This document shows, piece by piece, positions 1 through 9,904 of a DNA stretch of 64,000 bases. How positions within the stretch are numbered: position 1 is the first letter of the stretch; the number at the start of each line of letters is the position of its first letter. The translations under genes were made by a program, and so were the position numbers. The notes below the pieces were generated by a model that worked only from the letters and a program-made list of their open reading frames with translations, had not been told where the DNA came from and made no database searches. The DNA is from an unidentified bacterial endosymbiont (GTDB taxonomy: Bacteria > Pseudomonadota > Gammaproteobacteria > Enterobacterales > Enterobacteriaceae): NCBI RefSeq assembly GCF_918797525.1, contig NZ_OU963893.1, positions 930,001 through 994,000 on the forward strand. Reading direction: 5' to 3'.

Positions 1-387
1 CTGCGCCTGCACCGTATCAACAGCGCGCGCCAGCTGCAAACGGCAGAAGGCGGGTTTGCGGTGATGAAAACAGAACATCAGATCCGCGAGAGAGGCTGCT
101 ATCTTCAGGCAGAGAACGGTTTTAGCACGATTATTGACCTCTCACCCGCTATTTTGCGTAGACCGGGCAGCATCGTCACGCCGCCAAACAGCAGCATTAT
201 GTTCCCGGAGTGTGCCTCTGTTCCGCTGCTAAAAACCGATATTACGCCAGGGGAGAGCTGGCTGTGTTGCGCAGTCCTGGCCGGCGAGAAACAGCCGGCA
301 GGGGTTACGCCGCAACTGAATATTAGCCATAACCGGGTCGTTATCCGCGAACCTGGAGGCGAACGTCAACTGGCGTTCACTTTATAA
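1..387 (+). CDS. C-terminal part of a polysaccharide-lyase-like protein (possibly heparinase II/III family), cut by window start
   Basis: The frame is open from base 1 and stops at 385-387, so only about the last 128 residues are visible. No complete domain or catalytic residue can be assigned. The fragment looks like a beta-rich C-terminal domain, with segments such as TPPNSSIMFPEC and ISHNRVVIREPGG. The heparinase suggestion comes mainly from context: it lies 32 bases upstream of a LacY-type oligosaccharide symporter and a GH88 unsaturated glucuronyl hydrolase, which usually process the products of a polysaccharide lyase. An ATG at 64 is internal, because the upstream codons continue the same protein. 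The family assignment is inference. Confidence 0.5.
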   Translation: MRLHRINSARQLQTAEGGFAVMKTEHQIRERGCYLQAENGFSTIIDLSPAILRRPGSIVTPPNSSIMFPECASVPLLKTDITPGESWLCCAVLAGEKQPAGVTPQLNISHNRVVIREPGGERQLAFTL

Positions 388-419
388 AAAAACGGGCCCT
401 ACACGTTGGCGAGGATGCG

Positions 420-1685
420 ATGAAAAGTACATCTACAACAAACAGAACTGAGTATTACAAAATAAGCAGTTTTATTTTTCTCTACTTTTTTACCTGGTCT
501 GCCAGTATTGGGTTACTGGCGATTTGGCTCGGTCAAAAGGCGAATCTAAGCGGTTCGGTTATCGGTACCGTATTTGCCGTGAACGGCGTTTTCTCCGTTA
601 TTCTTAAACCGATCTACGGCTATATTCTCGATAAGATCGGCATGAGTAAATACCTGCTCTACTTTGTGGTCGTGATGTCGGCCCTGATGGCGCCGTTCTT
701 TATTTATGTTTATCAGCCGCTGTTAATGTCTAACACGATGCTGGGCATTATTGTCGGTGCGCTCTATTTAAGCTTTGCCTGGTATGCGGGCGTGGCGGCG
801 TGTGAGTCCTACTCCGACCGCTTTAGTCGCTTAAACGGCATGGAGTTTGGGCAAATCCGCATGTGGGGATCGCTTGGCTGGGCGGTGGCATCATCGTTTT
901 CCGGCCTGCTGTTTAATCTCTCTGCGGCATATAACTTTATTATGGGCAGCGTAGCCTCAGTGGTGATGCTGATTGTACTGCTTAGCCTGAAAGTAAACAC
1001 TAACTCCGCTACCGCTGGCGAAGTCCTTACCAAAGAAAAAATCGCGCCGTCAGACGTCTATGCCCTGCTGCGTAACCGTAAATTCTGGGCGTTCTGCCTG
1101 TACGTCGCGGGCGTGGCATGGATGATGTTTATCGCCGAACAGCAGTTCTCGCGCTATTTCGTCACCTTCTTTGATGATATCCACGAAGGCAACGCGGTAT
1201 TTGGTTATCTGGGCACGGTGCAGTCGGGAATGGAATTTGTCATGTATATGGTGATCCCACTGTTCGTAAACTTTATTGGTGCCAAGCGTGGGCTATTAAT
1301 TGTCGGCCTGGTGGTCGGTGCGCGTCTGATTATTTCCGGCATGAGCGATTCGCATCTGTTAATTTCCATTCTTAAGCCGCTGTACGGACTGGAAATTTGT
1401 TTGCTGCTAGTGTCGGTCTTTAAATATATCGCCGAGCATTTCGATAAGCGTGTCAACGCCACCATGTATCTGCTGGGCTATCAGGCCATGCTGTATATCG
1501 GCAATGTTGTGGTCTCTTCGCCTGCCGGATATATGTATGACCGCATTGGCTTTGAGCACACCTATATCATTATGGGCGCGACGGCGCTGACCTTTACGCT
1601 GATCTCTGCCTTTACGTTATCCGCCTGCCAGAGCAAATGGCGCGGATCCCGTACGCTGAACGTAGCAGAACCCACTTCACGATAA
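420..1685 (+). CDS. MFS oligosaccharide:H+ symporter (LacY/OHS family)
   Basis: A 421-residue inner-membrane transporter with about 12 hydrophobic segments. The segment GQIRMWGSLGWA (about residues 142-153) matches the loop-to-helix motif of LacY that carries the substrate-binding arginine, preceded by a glutamate helix (AACESYSDRF). This places it in the oligosaccharide:H+ symporter family. The start at 420 has a GAGGA-like ribosome site. It lies between a probable lyase and a GH88 hydrolase, so the likely cargo is an unsaturated uronic-acid disaccharide imported from the periplasm; the exact substrate is not readable. The 3' end is 26 bases before the GH88 start, which indicates one operon. 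Confidence 0.85.
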   Translation: MKSTSTTNRTEYYKISSFIFLYFFTWSASIGLLAIWLGQKANLSGSVIGTVFAVNGVFSVILKPIYGYILDKIGMSKYLLYFVVVMSALMAPFFIYVYQPLLMSNTMLGIIVGALYLSFAWYAGVAACESYSDRFSRLNGMEFGQIRMWGSLGWAVASSFSGLLFNLSAAYNFIMGSVASVVMLIVLLSLKVNTNSATAGEVLTKEKIAPSDVYALLRNRKFWAFCLYVAGVAWMMFIAEQQFSRYFVTFFDDIHEGNAVFGYLGTVQSGMEFVMYMVIPLFVNFIGAKRGLLIVGLVVGARLIISGMSDSHLLISILKPLYGLEICLLLVSVFKYIAEHFDKRVNATMYLLGYQAMLYIGNVVVSSPAGYMYDRIGFEHTYIIMGATALTFTLISAFTLSACQSKWRGSRTLNVAEPTSR

Positions 1686-1711
1686 TTACGCCGTCAAAGA
1701 AGGAACCGAAA

Positions 1712-2899
1712 ATGTTAAGTCGTATCAACGCCGAACTCCTGCCAGCGATGCCTGAACCCGTGGAACCACGCGTGTTTAGCGATGAAATGCATACTGCGCG
1801 CCGCCACGTCCTTGAATTAATCAGCCGTCATCTGACGGCGTTCGGTGAGCAATTTCCGGCAGAAACCTGCAAAGAGGGTTATTACCCGCTGACCGACAAC
1901 GTGGAGTGGACGACCAGCTTTTGGACCGGCCAACTGTGGCTGGCGTGGGAGATGAGCGGGGAGGCGAAATTTCGCACGATGGCCGAGAACAACGTGCGCT
2001 CATTTGGTCTGCGTATTGCCGGGCGCAATGACACCAACACCCACGATTTAGGCTTCCTCTACACGCTCTCCTGCGTGGCGGCATGGCGACTGACCGGCAA
2101 CCGTGAGGCGCGCGGTTTTTCGCTGCTGGCGGCAGAAGCGCTGCTGGAGCGCTTCCACGAAAAGGCGAAAATCATTCAGGCATGGGGCGATCTGGCCGAC
2201 CCGGAACAGGCCGGGCGGATGATAATCGACTGCAACATGAATTTACCGCTGCTCTACTGGGCGACGGAACAAACCGGCGATCCACGTTTTGCCGATGCCG
2301 CAAAAGCGCACGTGATGCAGGCGGCAACGTATCTTATTCGTGACGATGCCTCAACCTTCCACACCTACTATATGGACGTGGAAACCGGCGCGCCGCGCTA
2401 CGGCAATACCCAGCAAGGCTATGCCAACGACTCCTGCTGGTCGCGCGGCCAGGCGTGGGGGATTTATGGCTTCCTGCTGAGCTATATCTACACCGGCGAT
2501 GAAACGATGATCGCCCTGTCAAAGCGGCTGGCGAACTACTTCCTCAACCGCCTGCCGTCGGATTATGTCTGCCACTGGGACCTGGCGCTGGTGGGAACGG
2601 ATGCACTACGCGACTCCTCCTCGGCGGCGATTGCGGTATGCGGGCTGCTGGAGCTGGTGAAACACCTGCCGGCGACTGACCCGGATCGCGAACGTTATCT
2701 CGAATGGGCGAAAGGGATAATGTCGTCGCTGACGAAGCACTACCTGATGGGCAAAGAGGAGAAGGGGAGCGGGCTGCTGAAGCACTCTGTTTACCATCTG
2801 GCGAGCAATAAAGGGGTGGATGAGTGTGCGAGCTGGGGAGATTATTTCTACGTTGAGGCGCTGGTGCGCTTTACGCAGAGCTGGAAGCTGTACTGGTAA
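1712..2899 (+). CDS. Glycoside hydrolase family 88, unsaturated glucuronyl hydrolase
   Basis: A 395-residue cytoplasmic enzyme expected to hydrate and split unsaturated glucuronyl or galacturonyl disaccharides released by polysaccharide lyases. The family landmarks are present: an Asp in NTHDLGFLYTLS and a second Asp in MIIDCNMNLPLLYW, corresponding to the two catalytically important aspartates of Bacillus UGL, plus VEWTTSFWTGQLWL near the N terminus. The start at 1712 is preferred over an in-frame upstream codon at 1637 because it has an AAGGA-type site just upstream and because the longer version would overlap the transporter gene. It is the last gene of the operon, followed by a REP-like hairpin. 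Confidence 0.88.
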   Translation: MLSRINAELLPAMPEPVEPRVFSDEMHTARRHVLELISRHLTAFGEQFPAETCKEGYYPLTDNVEWTTSFWTGQLWLAWEMSGEAKFRTMAENNVRSFGLRIAGRNDTNTHDLGFLYTLSCVAAWRLTGNREARGFSLLAAEALLERFHEKAKIIQAWGDLADPEQAGRMIIDCNMNLPLLYWATEQTGDPRFADAAKAHVMQAATYLIRDDASTFHTYYMDVETGAPRYGNTQQGYANDSCWSRGQAWGIYGFLLSYIYTGDETMIALSKRLANYFLNRLPSDYVCHWDLALVGTDALRDSSSAAIAVCGLLELVKHLPATDPDRERYLEWAKGIMSSLTKHYLMGKEEKGSGLLKHSVYHLASNKGVDECASWGDYFYVEALVRFTQSWKLYW

Positions 2900-2909
2900 C
2901 CGTTAAAAC

Positions 2910-2942
2910 AAAGCCCGGTGGCACTGGCGCTTACCGGGCTTT
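2910..2942. repeat. REP-like palindrome, possible terminator
   Basis: The arms AAAGCCCGGT and ACCGGGCTTT surround GGCACTGGCGCTT, which is the typical form of enterobacterial REP elements. It lies between the convergent ends of the GH88 gene and ygiN, a usual REP location, and could protect or terminate both transcripts. Confidence 0.75.
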
Positions 2943-2985
2943 GGGTGAAATTGGCAGGTGGTGCCTGGCGGCAACAATCGTTGCC

Positions 2986-3300
2986 TTAAACCCCTTGCTC
3001 CAGAATGCGGATATGGGTTTCCAGCACGTTACCTTTCACCGCGTCACTCCACGCTTTCATGTGCGCAGTCTGCAGATGCGCTTCAAGATGCGCGACGGTT
3101 TCCCACTGCTCAACCATGATGATTGAATCTGGCGCGCTAGCCTGGAAGCTTGCGTGGGTGGCGGCATCCACCATCGGCGCGTAGCCATGACAACCTTCTT
3201 CTGCAAGTACGGCCGGGATAATTTTCGCGAATTGATCCAGCACCGTCTGGCGGTGATGTTGGCCTGGACGCGTACGAATTTCAGCAATTACGGTAAGCAT
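2986..3300 (-). CDS. ygiN: Quinol monooxygenase YgiN
   Basis: 104 residues beginning MLTVIAEIRTRPGQHH, an ABM-fold (antibiotic biosynthesis monooxygenase) protein nearly colinear with E. coli YgiN, which oxidises menadiol and partners MdaB in a quinone redox cycle. The second ATG is chosen because it gives the E. coli length and sits 8 bases after AGGAG; the upstream ATG at 3306 would be too close to that site. It lies 29 bases after mdaB in the same direction, so the two are co-transcribed. In E. coli parE lies beyond ygiN; here the GH88 operon is found instead. Confidence 0.95.
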   Translation of the reverse strand: MLTVIAEIRTRPGQHHRQTVLDQFAKIIPAVLAEEGCHGYAPMVDAATHASFQASAPDSIIMVEQWETVAHLEAHLQTAHMKAWSDAVKGNVLETHIRILEQGV

Positions 3301-3329
3301 GATCATTTCTCCTGATGACAGGCTTCCAG

Positions 3330-3911
3330 TTAAGCAAAAATCTCGCCGAGATGCTTGCGATATTCTGCGATATAGCGCGGGACATCCGGCATTTTAATTA
3401 CGTCGTTGACAATAAAGGTGGGCAGCGGATCCATCCCCAGGAACTGGTTGGCTTTGTGGAACGGCAGGTACGCGCCGTCTACACCCACCCCTTCAAAGAA
3501 CTGCTCTTTGTCGGTGAAGGCTTCCATTGGCGCATTCCAGGTCAGGGAGAGCATATATTTTTTACCCTGAATCAGGCCGCCAGAACCGTATTTTTTGCCA
3601 GCGTCAGAGCGGGTACGGCCGTCGCTGGCATAGAGCGAGCCGTGGCCTTCGGTGAACACGTCATCCATATATTTTTTTACGGTCCACGGAGCGCCCATCC
3701 ACCAGCCTGGCATCTGCCAGATAACCACGTCAGCCCACAGGAAATTCTGCACTTGCGTTTTGACATCGTAATCGCCGTCCGCGCGCACCACCTTAACATC
3801 ATGCCCGGCGTCGCGCAGGAAGCCGTCCGCGATTTCAGTCAGGGTGTCGTTAAGTTGACCTTTAGAGTGCGCAAACTCTTTCGCGCCGTTGATAATCAGA
3901 ATGTTGCTCAT
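3330..3911 (-). CDS. mdaB: NADPH:quinone oxidoreductase MdaB
   Basis: 193 residues, the same length as E. coli MdaB. It is a flavodoxin-fold FAD-binding two-electron quinone reductase that uses NADPH to reduce quinones and limits redox cycling. Visible features are the N-terminal strand-loop SNILIINGAKEF (FAD phosphate binding) and the conserved patch MPGWWMGAPWTVKKYMD that forms part of the active site. ygiN follows directly downstream. Confidence 0.96.
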   Translation of the reverse strand: MSNILIINGAKEFAHSKGQLNDTLTEIADGFLRDAGHDVKVVRADGDYDVKTQVQNFLWADVVIWQMPGWWMGAPWTVKKYMDDVFTEGHGSLYASDGRTRSDAGKKYGSGGLIQGKKYMLSLTWNAPMEAFTDKEQFFEGVGVDGAYLPFHKANQFLGMDPLPTFIVNDVIKMPDVPRYIAEYRKHLGEIFA

Positions 3912-4014
3912 TATAGCGTCCTCGATGATGAGAGTATGACGAGCATTCTACGCGCGAGACCGGGGCGGTTAAATAAGCAAAATGTGTAAAGTCTTTTGCG
4001 CAGGAAGCAATAAT

Positions 4015-5367
4015 CTACCCCCAACGGATACCCACTTCGAAACCGCCCGCAGAGGCATTTCCCAGTGATACGCCCATGCCGTGCAGGGCTGCAATGCGCT
4101 TCACGATGGATAACCCCAGGCCGCTGCCCGTGGCATCCTGTCCCGGCGGGCGATAAAAACGCTCACCTACGCGCGCCAGGGCGGCGGGTGAAATTCCGGG
4201 GCCATTATCGCGCACGGTTATACTGCGGGCGTCCAGCGTGACGTCCACAACGCTGCCGGGCGGGCTGTAGCGAATGGCGTTATCCAGCACATTACGCACC
4301 ATCAGGCTCAGGAGTAGCTGTTGGCCCGCGCGTTGCGCCTGCGGCGCATTGATCTTCAGACGAATATCGACACCCGCCTGCTGAGCCGGATGCCAGATAT
4401 CCATCACCGCTGACTGCAGTAAATCGGCCATGACGATTGGCTCGACATCGTCCAGGTTATCCAGCGAATCCAGACGGGAAAGGGTAAGGAGTTGATCCAC
4501 CAACCGGGATGCACGGTCGATACCGGTGTGCAGTTGTGCCAACGCTTTCGCCTGCGCCTGCGGATCATCCAGATAAAGTTGCGCTACATCGGTCTGGACC
4601 TTAAGAGCCGCCAGCGGGCTACGCAGCTCATGAGCGGCATCGGAGGTAAAGCGACGCTCGCGGGTCATCATCTCCTGGGTGCGTATAAACAGGTGGTTCA
4701 GAGAGTCGAGTAGCGGACGCACTTCCGGCGGGACTCCCTGGGTTGAAAGGGCGTCGGTGGCGTCCGGGGAACGCGCGCGCAAGGTTTGCGCCAGCTTTTT
4801 CAGCGGCTTTAGCTCTCTGCCCAAAAGCAGGATCAGCAACAACAGCATTACGGGCAGTGCCACCAGCCATGGCGTGAGCTGCGAGGCAACCACATCCATC
4901 GCCATCTCCTGACGGTATTCCCACTCCTGGCCGACCACTATGCGGTAGTTACCCTCTGGAGAGGTCAGCCATAAAAACCGCCACTCGTCGTTGTCGCCCA
5001 GCAACCGCCCGTTCTCAAATCCGTCACGACGATAATGCCAGGGAATGTCGCGCCCGTTTTCGCCATCGTTGAGCAGCATCTTGCCGTCGGCGGAGTAAAT
5101 GGCAAAGGCCAGCGCATCGTCGTCAAAATGACCATGTTTCGCTTTTTTCGGCACCGTTTTCATCCGCGCTGGCGCGTGGATTTCGTCGAGATCCATGGTC
5201 ATTAGCCGTTTGGCGAACAGCATCTGCTGGGTATCAAACAGCTTATCGAGCTTGTCGGTGGTCTGTTGCCAGGCGACGATGCTTGCGGCAAACCACGCCG
5301 CCAGGGACAGCGCTAAAAAAAGCAGCGTCAAGCGCAGCTTCAGGCTCAGGCGTTGAGACAGTTTCAT
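4015..5367 (-). CDS. qseC: Sensor histidine kinase QseC
   Basis: 450 residues in the inner membrane. Order: transmembrane helix 1 (about 12-32), periplasmic sensor region, helix 2 (about 165-183), HAMP-like linker, H-box with phospho-acceptor His246 in DAAHELRSP, then the ATPase domain with N box [10 protein letters not shown] and G box GSGLGLSIV. In E. coli QseC phosphorylates QseB and responds to autoinducer-3 and catecholamine signals. The start overlaps the end of qseB by four bases (ATGA), which indicates translational coupling. Confidence 0.96.
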   Translation of the reverse strand: MKLSQRLSLKLRLTLLFLALSLAAWFAASIVAWQQTTDKLDKLFDTQQMLFAKRLMTMDLDEIHAPARMKTVPKKAKHGHFDDDALAFAIYSADGKMLLNDGENGRDIPWHYRRDGFENGRLLGDNDEWRFLWLTSPEGNYRIVVGQEWEYRQEMAMDVVASQLTPWLVALPVMLLLLILLLGRELKPLKKLAQTLRARSPDATDALSTQGVPPEVRPLLDSLNHLFIRTQEMMTRERRFTSDAAHELRSPLAALKVQTDVAQLYLDDPQAQAKALAQLHTGIDRASRLVDQLLTLSRLDSLDNLDDVEPIVMADLLQSAVMDIWHPAQQAGVDIRLKINAPQAQRAGQQLLLSLMVRNVLDNAIRYSPPGSVVDVTLDARSITVRDNGPGISPAALARVGERFYRPPGQDATGSGLGLSIVKRIAALHGMGVSLGNASAGGFEVGIRWG

Positions 5368-6023
5368 GCGTCTCCCAGGGCATAACCGATGCCGTGTACG
5401 GTACGGATAAACGCGCTGCCGAGCTTGCGGCGCAGGTGATGCACATGGACTTCCACGGCGTTGCTGGAGACGTCGTCGTCCCAGTTGTAGAGCTTTTCCT
5501 CAATAAGCTTACGGGGAAGCACGCGCCCGGCGTTGCGCAGGAGGAGTTCAAGCAGCGCAAATTCTTTGGGTTTCAGCGTCAGCGTTTCGCCTTCGAGCGT
5601 CGCAATCCGGCTCGCCGGGTCGAGCGTCACCTTGCCGTGACGTAGCTCGCTGCGTGTCTGTCCATGACTGCGGCGCACCAGCGCTTCGAGCCTTGCGGCA
5701 ACTTCAATTAGCGCAAAAGGTTTGCACAGATAATCATCCGCCCCCAGACGCAGTCCCTCAACGCGCTGATTCAGGGCGTCGCGCGCGGTCAGGATCAGCA
5801 CTGGCTCGCTGTGGTCGCTCTCGCGCCAGGCGCGCAGGATCTCCAGCCCGTCAATGCCCGGCAGCGTCAGGTCCAGCACGATGGCATCGTAGGGCGCGGT
5901 GTACAGCGCGGCCTGCCCGGTTTTGCCGTCGCTAAACCAGTCGACGTTAAACCCCATTTTGCTTAACCCCGCTTTGATGCCATCGCCGATTAACTTGTCG
6001 TCTTCTACCAGTAAAATGCGCAT
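5364..6023 (-). CDS. qseB: Response regulator QseB (OmpR/PhoB family)
   Basis: 219 residues, equal to E. coli QseB. The receiver domain has VEDD at residues 6-9 and phospho-acceptor Asp51 (AIVLD), with the switch lysine in LCKPF. A C-terminal winged helix follows ([13 protein letters not shown] to the [13 protein letters not shown] recognition helix). The ATG at 6023 is chosen because AAGGAGG lies just upstream and the receiver begins there; the longer open frame adds only leader sequence. It is first gene of the qseBC operon and divergent from ygiW. Confidence 0.96.
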   Translation of the reverse strand: MRILLVEDDKLIGDGIKAGLSKMGFNVDWFSDGKTGQAALYTAPYDAIVLDLTLPGIDGLEILRAWRESDHSEPVLILTARDALNQRVEGLRLGADDYLCKPFALIEVAARLEALVRRSHGQTRSELRHGKVTLDPASRIATLEGETLTLKPKEFALLELLLRNAGRVLPRKLIEEKLYNWDDDVSSNAVEVHVHHLRRKLGSAFIRTVHGIGYALGDA

Positions 6024-6095
6024 GTTCCCTCCTTGATGCCGCCAGTAAACCCCTGGCTGAAGCATGCTGTACAGTAAAAATAAATAAATTTTCGC

Positions 6096-6111
6096 CTTAA
6101 GAAGTTGTTAA
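6096..6111. promoter_or_regulatory. Candidate QseB/PmrA-type box between qseB and ygiW
   Basis: CTTAA, six bases, GTTAA matches the CTTAA-N6-(C/G)TTAA arrangement bound by QseB and PmrA. It lies in the 139-base divergent region between qseB and ygiW, consistent with QseB controlling its own operon and ygiW. The binding itself is inference. Confidence 0.55.
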
Positions 6112-6162
6112 GGTCTACCCTGTTTAATGGATGTTGAAACGACATTAAAGGGAGAGATTAAG

Positions 6163-6570
6163 ATGAAAAAATTCGCTGCTATTGCTGCCATCATGATGAT
6201 GACCACCGCCCCGGTATTTGCTGCCCAGGGGGGATTCAGCGGCCCATCGGCAACCGCAACCCCGGCGCAAAGCCAAACCCAGCAGGGCGGTTTTGTCGAT
6301 AACAACGCCAACCTGACGACGGCGGCAAAAGTAAAAGAGTTGAAAGACGACAGCTGGGTCAAGCTGCGCGGTAACATTACCGAGCGCCTGTCCGATGACC
6401 GTTATACCTTCCGCGATGAGACCGGTACGGTAGTGGTTGAGATTGACAACAAGCGCTGGAATGGCATTACCGTGACGCCGCAGGACAAAGTGGAACTGCA
6501 GGGTAAGGTCGATAAAGACTGGAACGAATTTGAAATCGACGTGAAACAGGTTATTAAGCTGAACAAATAA
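6163..6570 (+). CDS. ygiW: Periplasmic OB-fold protein YgiW (BOF family)
   Basis: 135 residues with a clear Sec signal peptide (MKKFAAIAAIMMMTTAPVFA, cut before AQGG) and a single bacterial OB-fold domain of the YgiW/YdeI type: VKELKDDSWVKLRGNITERL, then RYTFRDETGTVVVEID. YgiW is associated with stress tolerance in E. coli. The start at 6163 has GGGAGA upstream. It is divergent from qseB and followed by a strong terminator. Confidence 0.93.
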   Translation: MKKFAAIAAIMMMTTAPVFAAQGGFSGPSATATPAQSQTQQGGFVDNNANLTTAAKVKELKDDSWVKLRGNITERLSDDRYTFRDETGTVVVEIDNKRWNGITVTPQDKVELQGKVDKDWNEFEIDVKQVIKLNK

Positions 6571-6575
6571 CCCAC

Positions 6576-6604
6576 AAAGGGCCGATTATCCGGCCCTTTT
6601 TCTT
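6576..6604 (+). terminator. Rho-independent terminator after ygiW
   Basis: AAAGGGCCG, loop ATTATC, CGGCCCTTT, followed by a T-rich run, starting five bases after the ygiW stop. Confidence 0.85.
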
Positions 6605-6688
6605 TGTGACTCAACTCGTCAGATAGGGTAGTATCTGCGGCAATATTGCCTGAAACCCATCGGTTTCTGAGTTGAGGAATCACACGTA

Positions 6689-8947
6689 ATGAGCGATATG
6701 GCAGAGCGCCTCGCGCTACATGAATTCACGGAAAATGCCTACCTGAACTACTCCATGTACGTCATCATGGACAGGGCGTTGCCGTTTATCGGAGATGGCC
6801 TGAAGCCCGTTCAGCGCCGCATCGTCTATGCGATGTCCGAGCTGGGGCTGAGCGCCAGCGCCAAGTTTAAGAAATCCGCCCGTACCGTCGGTGACGTACT
6901 GGGTAAATACCATCCGCATGGCGACAGCGCCTGTTATGAAGCGATGGTGCTGATGGCGCAGCCGTTCTCATACCGTTACCCGCTGGTTGACGGACAGGGG
7001 AACTGGGGGGCGCCGGACGATCCGAAATCCTTCGCGGCGATGCGTTATACCGAATCCCGGTTGTCCAAATATGCCGAAGTGCTGCTGGGCGAGCTGGGTC
7101 AGGGGACCGTTGACTGGGTGCCAAACTTCGACGGCACGATGCAGGAGCCGAAAATGCTGCCTGCGCGTCTGCCGAACATCCTGCTGAATGGCACGACCGG
7201 TATAGCCGTCGGCATGGCGACGGACATTCCCCCGCATAACCTGCGAGAAGTGGCGAAAGCCGCCATCACCCTGATAGAACAGCCGAAAACCTCTCTTGAT
7301 GCGCTGCTGGATATCGTTCAGGGGCCGGACTACCCGACGGAAGCTGAGATCATCACCTCGCGCGCGGAAATCCGCAAAATCTACCAGAACGGTCGCGGCT
7401 CCGTGCGTATGCGCGCGGTATGGACCAAAGAAGACGGTGCGGTGGTGATCACCGCGCTGCCGCATCAGGTATCCGGCGCGAAGGTGCTGGAGCAGATAGC
7501 CTCTCAGATGCGCAATAAAAAGCTGCCGATGGTCGACGACCTGCGCGACGAATCTGACCACGAGAACCCGACTCGTCTGGTTATCGTGCCGCGCTCCAAC
7601 CGCGTGGATATGGAACAGGTAATGAACCACCTGTTTGCTACCACCGATCTGGAAAAAAGTTACCGCGTTAACCTGAATATGATTGGTCTGGACGGACGCC
7701 CGGCGGTGAAAAACCTGCTGGAGATCCTCACCGAATGGCTGACCTTCCGCCGCGATACGGTGCGTCGTCGTTTAAACCATCGTCTGGAAAAAGTGCTTAA
7801 GCGCCTGCATATCCTTGAAGGCTTGCTGGTGGCGTTCCTTAACATCGACGAAGTGATTGAAATCATTCGTACCGAGGACGAACCGAAGCCCGCGTTGATG
7901 TCGCGCTTTGGCATTAGCGAAACCCAGGCCGAAGCCATTCTCGAGCTGAAGCTGCGCCACCTCGCCAAACTGGAAGAGATGAAAATTCGCGGCGAGCAGG
8001 ACGCGCTGGAAAAAGAGCGCGACCAGCTGCAGGCTATCCTGGCGTCCGAACGCAAGATGAACAACCTGCTGAAGAAAGAGCTGCAGGCGGATGCCGAAGC
8101 CTTTGGCGACGATCGTCGTTCTCCGCTGCACGAGCGTGAAGAAGCGAAGGCGATGAACGAGCATGACATGCAGCCTTCAGAGCCAGTGACGATTGTACTG
8201 TCGCAGAGCGGTTGGGTGCGCAGCGCCAAAGGGCACGATATCGACGCCCCGGGGCTGAGCTACAAAGCAGGCGACAGCTTCAAAGCCGCGGTGAAAGGGA
8301 AGAGCAACCAGCCGGTGGCGTTCATCGACTCCACGGGCCGCAGCTATGCCATCGACCCGATCACCCTGCCTTCCGCTCGTGGGCAGGGCGAACCGCTGAC
8401 CGGCAAGCTGACGCTGCCGCCGGGCGCCACGGTTGACCATATGCTGATGGAAGCCGATGAACAGAAGCTGCTGATGGCCTCTGACGCCGGTTATGGATTC
8501 ATCTGTACCTTTAACGATCTGGTATCGCGAAACCGCGCGGGTAAAGCGTTGATCAGCCTGCCGGACAACGCCCACGTGATGGCGCCGCAGGTGATTGAAA
8601 ACGACAGCGATATGCTGCTGGCGATCACCACCGCCGGGCGTATGTTGATGTTCCCGGTCAGCGACCTGCCGCAACTGTCGAAGGGGAAAGGTAATAAGAT
8701 CATTAACATTCCGTCAGCGGAAGCGGCGAAAGGGGAAGATGGCCTGGCGCATCTCTTCATTCTGCCGCCACAAAGTACGCTGACCCTGCACGTCGGCAAG
8801 CGTAAAATCAAACTCCGTCCGGAAGAGTTGCAGAAGGTCGTGGGTGAGCGCGGACGCCGTGGCTCGCTGATGCGCGGCCTGCAGCGTATTGACCGCGTGG
8901 AGATCGATTCTCCTGCTCGAAGCCGCGCGGGCGACAGCGAAGAGTAA
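6689..8947 (+). CDS. parC: DNA topoisomerase IV subunit A, ParC
   Basis: 752 residues, the same as E. coli ParC. With ParE it decatenates daughter chromosomes. The catalytic Tyr120 is in [11 protein letters not shown]. The quinolone-resistance positions are wild type: Ser80 and Glu84 in [13 protein letters not shown]. The N-terminal winged helix/CAP domain is followed by the tower and coiled-coil arm (about 330-490), then the C-terminal beta-pinwheel. A terminator follows. The partner gene parE is not in the window. Confidence 0.98.
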   Translation: MSDMAERLALHEFTENAYLNYSMYVIMDRALPFIGDGLKPVQRRIVYAMSELGLSASAKFKKSARTVGDVLGKYHPHGDSACYEAMVLMAQPFSYRYPLVDGQGNWGAPDDPKSFAAMRYTESRLSKYAEVLLGELGQGTVDWVPNFDGTMQEPKMLPARLPNILLNGTTGIAVGMATDIPPHNLREVAKAAITLIEQPKTSLDALLDIVQGPDYPTEAEIITSRAEIRKIYQNGRGSVRMRAVWTKEDGAVVITALPHQVSGAKVLEQIASQMRNKKLPMVDDLRDESDHENPTRLVIVPRSNRVDMEQVMNHLFATTDLEKSYRVNLNMIGLDGRPAVKNLLEILTEWLTFRRDTVRRRLNHRLEKVLKRLHILEGLLVAFLNIDEVIEIIRTEDEPKPALMSRFGISETQAEAILELKLRHLAKLEEMKIRGEQDALEKERDQLQAILASERKMNNLLKKELQADAEAFGDDRRSPLHEREEAKAMNEHDMQPSEPVTIVLSQSGWVRSAKGHDIDAPGLSYKAGDSFKAAVKGKSNQPVAFIDSTGRSYAIDPITLPSARGQGEPLTGKLTLPPGATVDHMLMEADEQKLLMASDAGYGFICTFNDLVSRNRAGKALISLPDNAHVMAPQVIENDSDMLLAITTAGRMLMFPVSDLPQLSKGKGNKIINIPSAEAAKGEDGLAHLFILPPQSTLTLHVGKRKIKLRPEELQKVVGERGRRGSLMRGLQRIDRVEIDSPARSRAGDSEE

Positions 8948-8955
8948 GCACGTTC

Positions 8956-8980
8956 TCCCCCTCTTTTCTGAGGGGGATTT
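8956..8980 (+). terminator. Rho-independent terminator after parC
   Basis: CCCCCTC and GAGGGGG arms around a short T-rich loop, then ATTT, nine bases after the parC stop. The U tract is short. Confidence 0.7.
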
Positions 8981-9107
8981 CAGTAAAATTTCCCGTAAAA
9001 ACGTTGTTAATTCATGCGTTGCGATTAACAATACGCGCTCGTAATAAAGTCCTTACCTGGCCACAGGTGAAGTATAATTGTCAGTTGTTGGGGCTTCAGA
9101 GGTCGCT

Positions 9108-9845
9108 ATGCTATACATTGTTCGTCTTGTTCTTACCGTTATCTACTGCATCCTGGTCTGTGTTTTCGGCTGCATCTATTGCCTGTTCAGCCCGCGTAAT
9201 CCGAAGCATGTTTCGACCTTTGGTCACATGTTCGGCCGCCTTGCGCCACTTTATGGCCTGAAAGTAGAAAAACGCCTGCCTGAAGGGGCTGAGCATTTCG
9301 GTAACGCCATCTACATTGCTAACCACCAGAACAACTTCGATATGGTGACAGCCGCAAATATCGTTCTGCCGCCGACCGTGACCGTGGGTAAAAAGAGTCT
9401 GCTGTGGATCCCGTTTTTCGGCCAGCTGTACTGGCTTACCGGTAACCTGCTGATCGACCGTAATAATCGTGCGAAAGCGCACAGCACTATTGCGGAAGTG
9501 GTGAATCACTTCAAAAAACGCAAAATCTCTATCTGGATGTTTCCGGAAGGGACACGGAGCCGGGGTCGTGGCCTGCTGCCGTTTAAAACCGGTGCGTTTC
9601 ATGCGGCAATTGCGGCGGGCGTTCCAATTATTCCCGTGTGTGTTTCCAATACTTCGAATAAGATTAATCTTAACCGCCTGAAGAACGGGCTGGTGATTGT
9701 CGAAATGCTGCCGCCGGTAGAGACTCGCGAATACGGTAAAGATCAGGTTCGTGCGCTGGCAACGCACTGCCGGGAACTGATGGCTCAGCATATCGCGCTG
9801 CTCGACAAAGAAGTCGCAGAGAGAGAAGCCGCCGGCAAAATTTAA
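9108..9845 (+). CDS. plsC: 1-acyl-sn-glycerol-3-phosphate acyltransferase PlsC
   Basis: 245 residues, equal to E. coli PlsC. It acylates lysophosphatidic acid to phosphatidic acid at the inner membrane. The catalytic HX4D motif is NHQNNFD (His73, Asp78) and the phosphate-binding motif is FPEGTRS (about 145-151), after an N-terminal hydrophobic anchor (about 3-27). The ATG at 9108 is chosen because the protein begins MLYIVRL like its homologues; an in-frame GTG-like start further upstream has no support. Confidence 0.97.
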   Translation: MLYIVRLVLTVIYCILVCVFGCIYCLFSPRNPKHVSTFGHMFGRLAPLYGLKVEKRLPEGAEHFGNAIYIANHQNNFDMVTAANIVLPPTVTVGKKSLLWIPFFGQLYWLTGNLLIDRNNRAKAHSTIAEVVNHFKKRKISIWMFPEGTRSRGRGLLPFKTGAFHAAIAAGVPIIPVCVSNTSNKINLNRLKNGLVIVEMLPPVETREYGKDQVRALATHCRELMAQHIALLDKEVAEREAAGKI

Positions 9846-9904
9846 GCGGGCGTTATAAGGGAAAACGAATTCCCCTGTTGTTAGTCGTTTCAGATGGAGC
9901 TTAT

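Noticed and set aside
3315..3989. 224-codon open frame antisense to mdaB
   Set aside because: Shadow of mdaB, whose protein is recognised with high confidence.
6920..6945. Quinolone-resistance mutation in parC
   Set aside because: Ser80 and Glu84 are the susceptible residues; no change is present.
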